Source: Syntrophaceae bacterium (lineage in GTDB: Bacteria > Desulfobacterota > Syntrophia > Syntrophales > Fen-1087). Taken from it: a DNA stretch of 7,007 bases. The stretch is from NCBI GenBank assembly GCA_003161855.1, contig PMNM01000177.1:1-7007 (forward strand), read 5' to 3'. Of the stretch, positions 6,199-7,007 are shown in pieces. The position numbers and the translations under genes were made by a program. The number at the start of each line of letters is the position of its first letter. Position 1 is the first letter of the stretch. Below the pieces are notes generated by a model that was given only the letters and a program-made list of their open reading frames with translations, had not been told where the DNA came from and ran no database searches.

Positions 6199-6269
6199 AC
6201 CATAGTTTTCGAAGAAAGAGGGCGAACCAGTCAAAAAACGCTTTCCGATGTATCACAGAGGACTCGAAC

Positions 6270-6485
6270 ATGGTCGGAATCAAAGATCAAGCCTTATTAA
6301 AAGAGATTCAGGCAAAGCTTGACAGAAAGATGAGGGAAAATGAGATCGCTATCCTCGAATACTGGAAAGAACAACTGGATCGCGTGGTATTTATGAAGCC
6401 GGAGGGAATTGCCTCTCTTCAGGTGCATATCAAAAAGATCGCCGAGATGATGAGTAACAGAGTCAAAATCCTCAAAAGAAATTAG
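6270..6485 (+). CDS. Small conserved-looking helical protein, function unknown
   Basis: This 71-aa protein is highly charged and almost wholly helical: two stretches (residues 5-40 and 46-69) with heptad-like leucine/isoleucine spacing, joined at MKPEGI, suggest a helical hairpin or short coiled coil. It has no signal peptide, Cys pair or membrane segment. The start is well supported: AGAGGA (6257-6262) is seven bases before the ATG, behind the promoter at 6171-6198. Its stop is one base before the ATG of the HD-domain gene, so the two are almost certainly cotranscribed and probably translationally coupled. It may therefore work with, or regulate, that phosphohydrolase, but this is inferred only from position. 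I do not recognise the family. Confidence 0.75.
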   Translation: MVGIKDQALLKEIQAKLDRKMRENEIAILEYWKEQLDRVVFMKPEGIASLQVHIKKIAEMMSNRVKILKRN

Positions 6486-6486
6486 C

Positions 6487-7007
6487 ATGAAAGAGATTGT
6501 CAATTTTTTATTTGAAGTGGGAATGCTGCAAAAAACCCCGAGGTCGGGTTTTCAGTTCCTCGGTTCCGGCGGCGAATCCGTCGCTGAGCATATCCTCAGG
6601 ACATTGTTTATCGCCTATACGCTGTGTAAGCTGGAGCCAGAGGTCGATGAATGGAGGGTCCTTAAATTATGCCTTTTCCATGATCTTCCTGAGGCCAGAA
6701 CCGGTGACATGAATTATGTGAACAAGAAATATGTGGATGTGAATGAAGAAAAAGCCATTCGTGAATTAACAGAAAATCTTTTTTTTGGTGAGGAAGTCAA
6801 ATCCATCATTGAGGAGTTCAATCAAAAAAAAACCAGGGAAGCGATTATTGCTCGTGATGCCGATCAACTGGCGCTAATCATACAACTTAAGGAATACGGT
6901 GATCTTGGAAACAAATATAGCAAAGAATGGATCGCCTTTGCCATCAAACGTCTTTGTTCTGAAAACGCCAAAAATATGGCTGAGACCATTATCACAACAG
7001 ATTTTTC
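6487..7007 (+). CDS. HD-domain phosphohydrolase, YfbR/HDDC2-like (3' end outside window)
   Basis: The frame from the ATG at 6487 stays open to the window edge, giving 173 residues. The start region FLFEVGMLQKTPRSGFQFLG is typical of the HD_3 family to which YfbR (5'-deoxynucleotidase) and human HDDC2 belong. Metal-site residues are in order: His35 in ESVAEH, His65-Asp66 in LFHDLPEA, Glu69, Asp74 in RTGDM, and Asp126 in ARDADQLAL. The set looks intact, so an active metal-dependent phosphohydrolase, probably on deoxynucleoside monophosphates, is expected in the cytoplasm. Substrate cannot be read from the sequence. The family is usually about 180-200 aa, so little is missing. There is only a weak A-rich ribosome site (AAAAGAAA) inside the end of the preceding gene, which fits translational coupling across the one-base gap. 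Confidence 0.88.
   Translation, partial: MKEIVNFLFEVGMLQKTPRSGFQFLGSGGESVAEHILRTLFIAYTLCKLEPEVDEWRVLKLCLFHDLPEARTGDMNYVNKKYVDVNEEKAIRELTENLFFGEEVKSIIEEFNQKKTREAIIARDADQLALIIQLKEYGDLGNKYSKEWIAFAIKRLCSENAKNMAETIITTDF

Larger units (their letters stand above)
5829..6269. other. Divergent intergenic region (441 bp)
   Basis: No convincing gene lies between the acyl-CoA dehydrogenase (leftward) and the 71-aa protein (rightward). The region is AT-rich and holds two back-to-back sigma70-type promoters whose -35 boxes are 84 bp apart, a leader of about 220 nt for the dehydrogenase, a 5-bp-arm palindrome near the dehydrogenase start, and an 11-bp inverted repeat spanning 5999-6154. An 82-codon frame at 5934-6182 lacks a ribosome binding site and has unnatural composition, so I do not count it as a gene. 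Confidence 0.7.

Noticed and set aside
6497..6712. 71-codon frame inside the HD-domain gene
   Set aside because: It is out of frame with the HD protein, whose metal-binding motifs clearly mark the true frame starting at 6487.

Overview
The window looks like chromosomal DNA from an anaerobic deltaproteobacterium-type organism (Desulfobacterota, perhaps the Syntrophus/Smithella neighbourhood). This is an inference. It rests on the mid-range GC content, the Shine-Dalgarno/sigma70 layout, an acyl-CoA dehydrogenase of the kind abundant in syntrophic fatty-acid or aromatic-acid degraders, a DUF4301-type protein, and a PP-loop/NFACT-R thiolase-like fusion. No rRNA, tRNA, CRISPR array, insertion sequence or phage gene is visible.

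Left edge (1-388): the 3' end of a gene whose last 59 residues resemble the C-terminus of small PII-like ferredoxin-fold proteins. It is followed by a tiny lysine-rich reading frame interrupted by one in-frame TAG, and then by a short spacer with a 9-bp inverted repeat. Next comes a 512-aa DUF4301-like protein on the + strand (389-1927), whose motifs look like a divergent nucleotidyltransferase (sugar-nucleotide pyrophosphorylase-like).

Middle (1964-4485, - strand): a two-gene operon read leftward from a good sigma70 promoter (4485-4457). The first gene encodes an exported LysM protein of 497 aa. The second encodes a 333-aa PP-loop ATPase fused to a C-terminal NFACT-R-like RNA-binding segment, probably a tRNA sulfur-transfer enzyme. 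The two genes overlap, and the second may really start at a TTG that overlaps the stop of the first (TTGA).

Right (4576-6086, - strand): a single-gene unit for an acyl-CoA dehydrogenase. It has a near-consensus promoter (TTGACA-17-TATAAA), a leader of about 220 nt, a strong Shine-Dalgarno and a 15-bp-stem terminator. Its catalytic glutamate is in the isovaleryl-CoA-dehydrogenase-type position. The 440-bp divergent intergenic region also carries a + strand promoter (TTGCAA-16-TATAAT) and an 11-bp perfect inverted repeat whose arms lie 134 bp apart and bracket the - strand promoter.

Right edge (6270-7007, + strand): a 71-aa helical protein, one base before an HD-domain phosphohydrolase (YfbR/HDDC2-like) that runs off the window.

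Most of this is ordinary housekeeping or metabolic DNA. I do not see a convincing new multi-gene system. The most curious items are the DUF4301 enzyme candidate, the LysM plus tRNA-thiolase pairing with its overlapping start, the amber-split micro-ORF, and the inverted-repeat architecture around the acyl-CoA dehydrogenase promoter.
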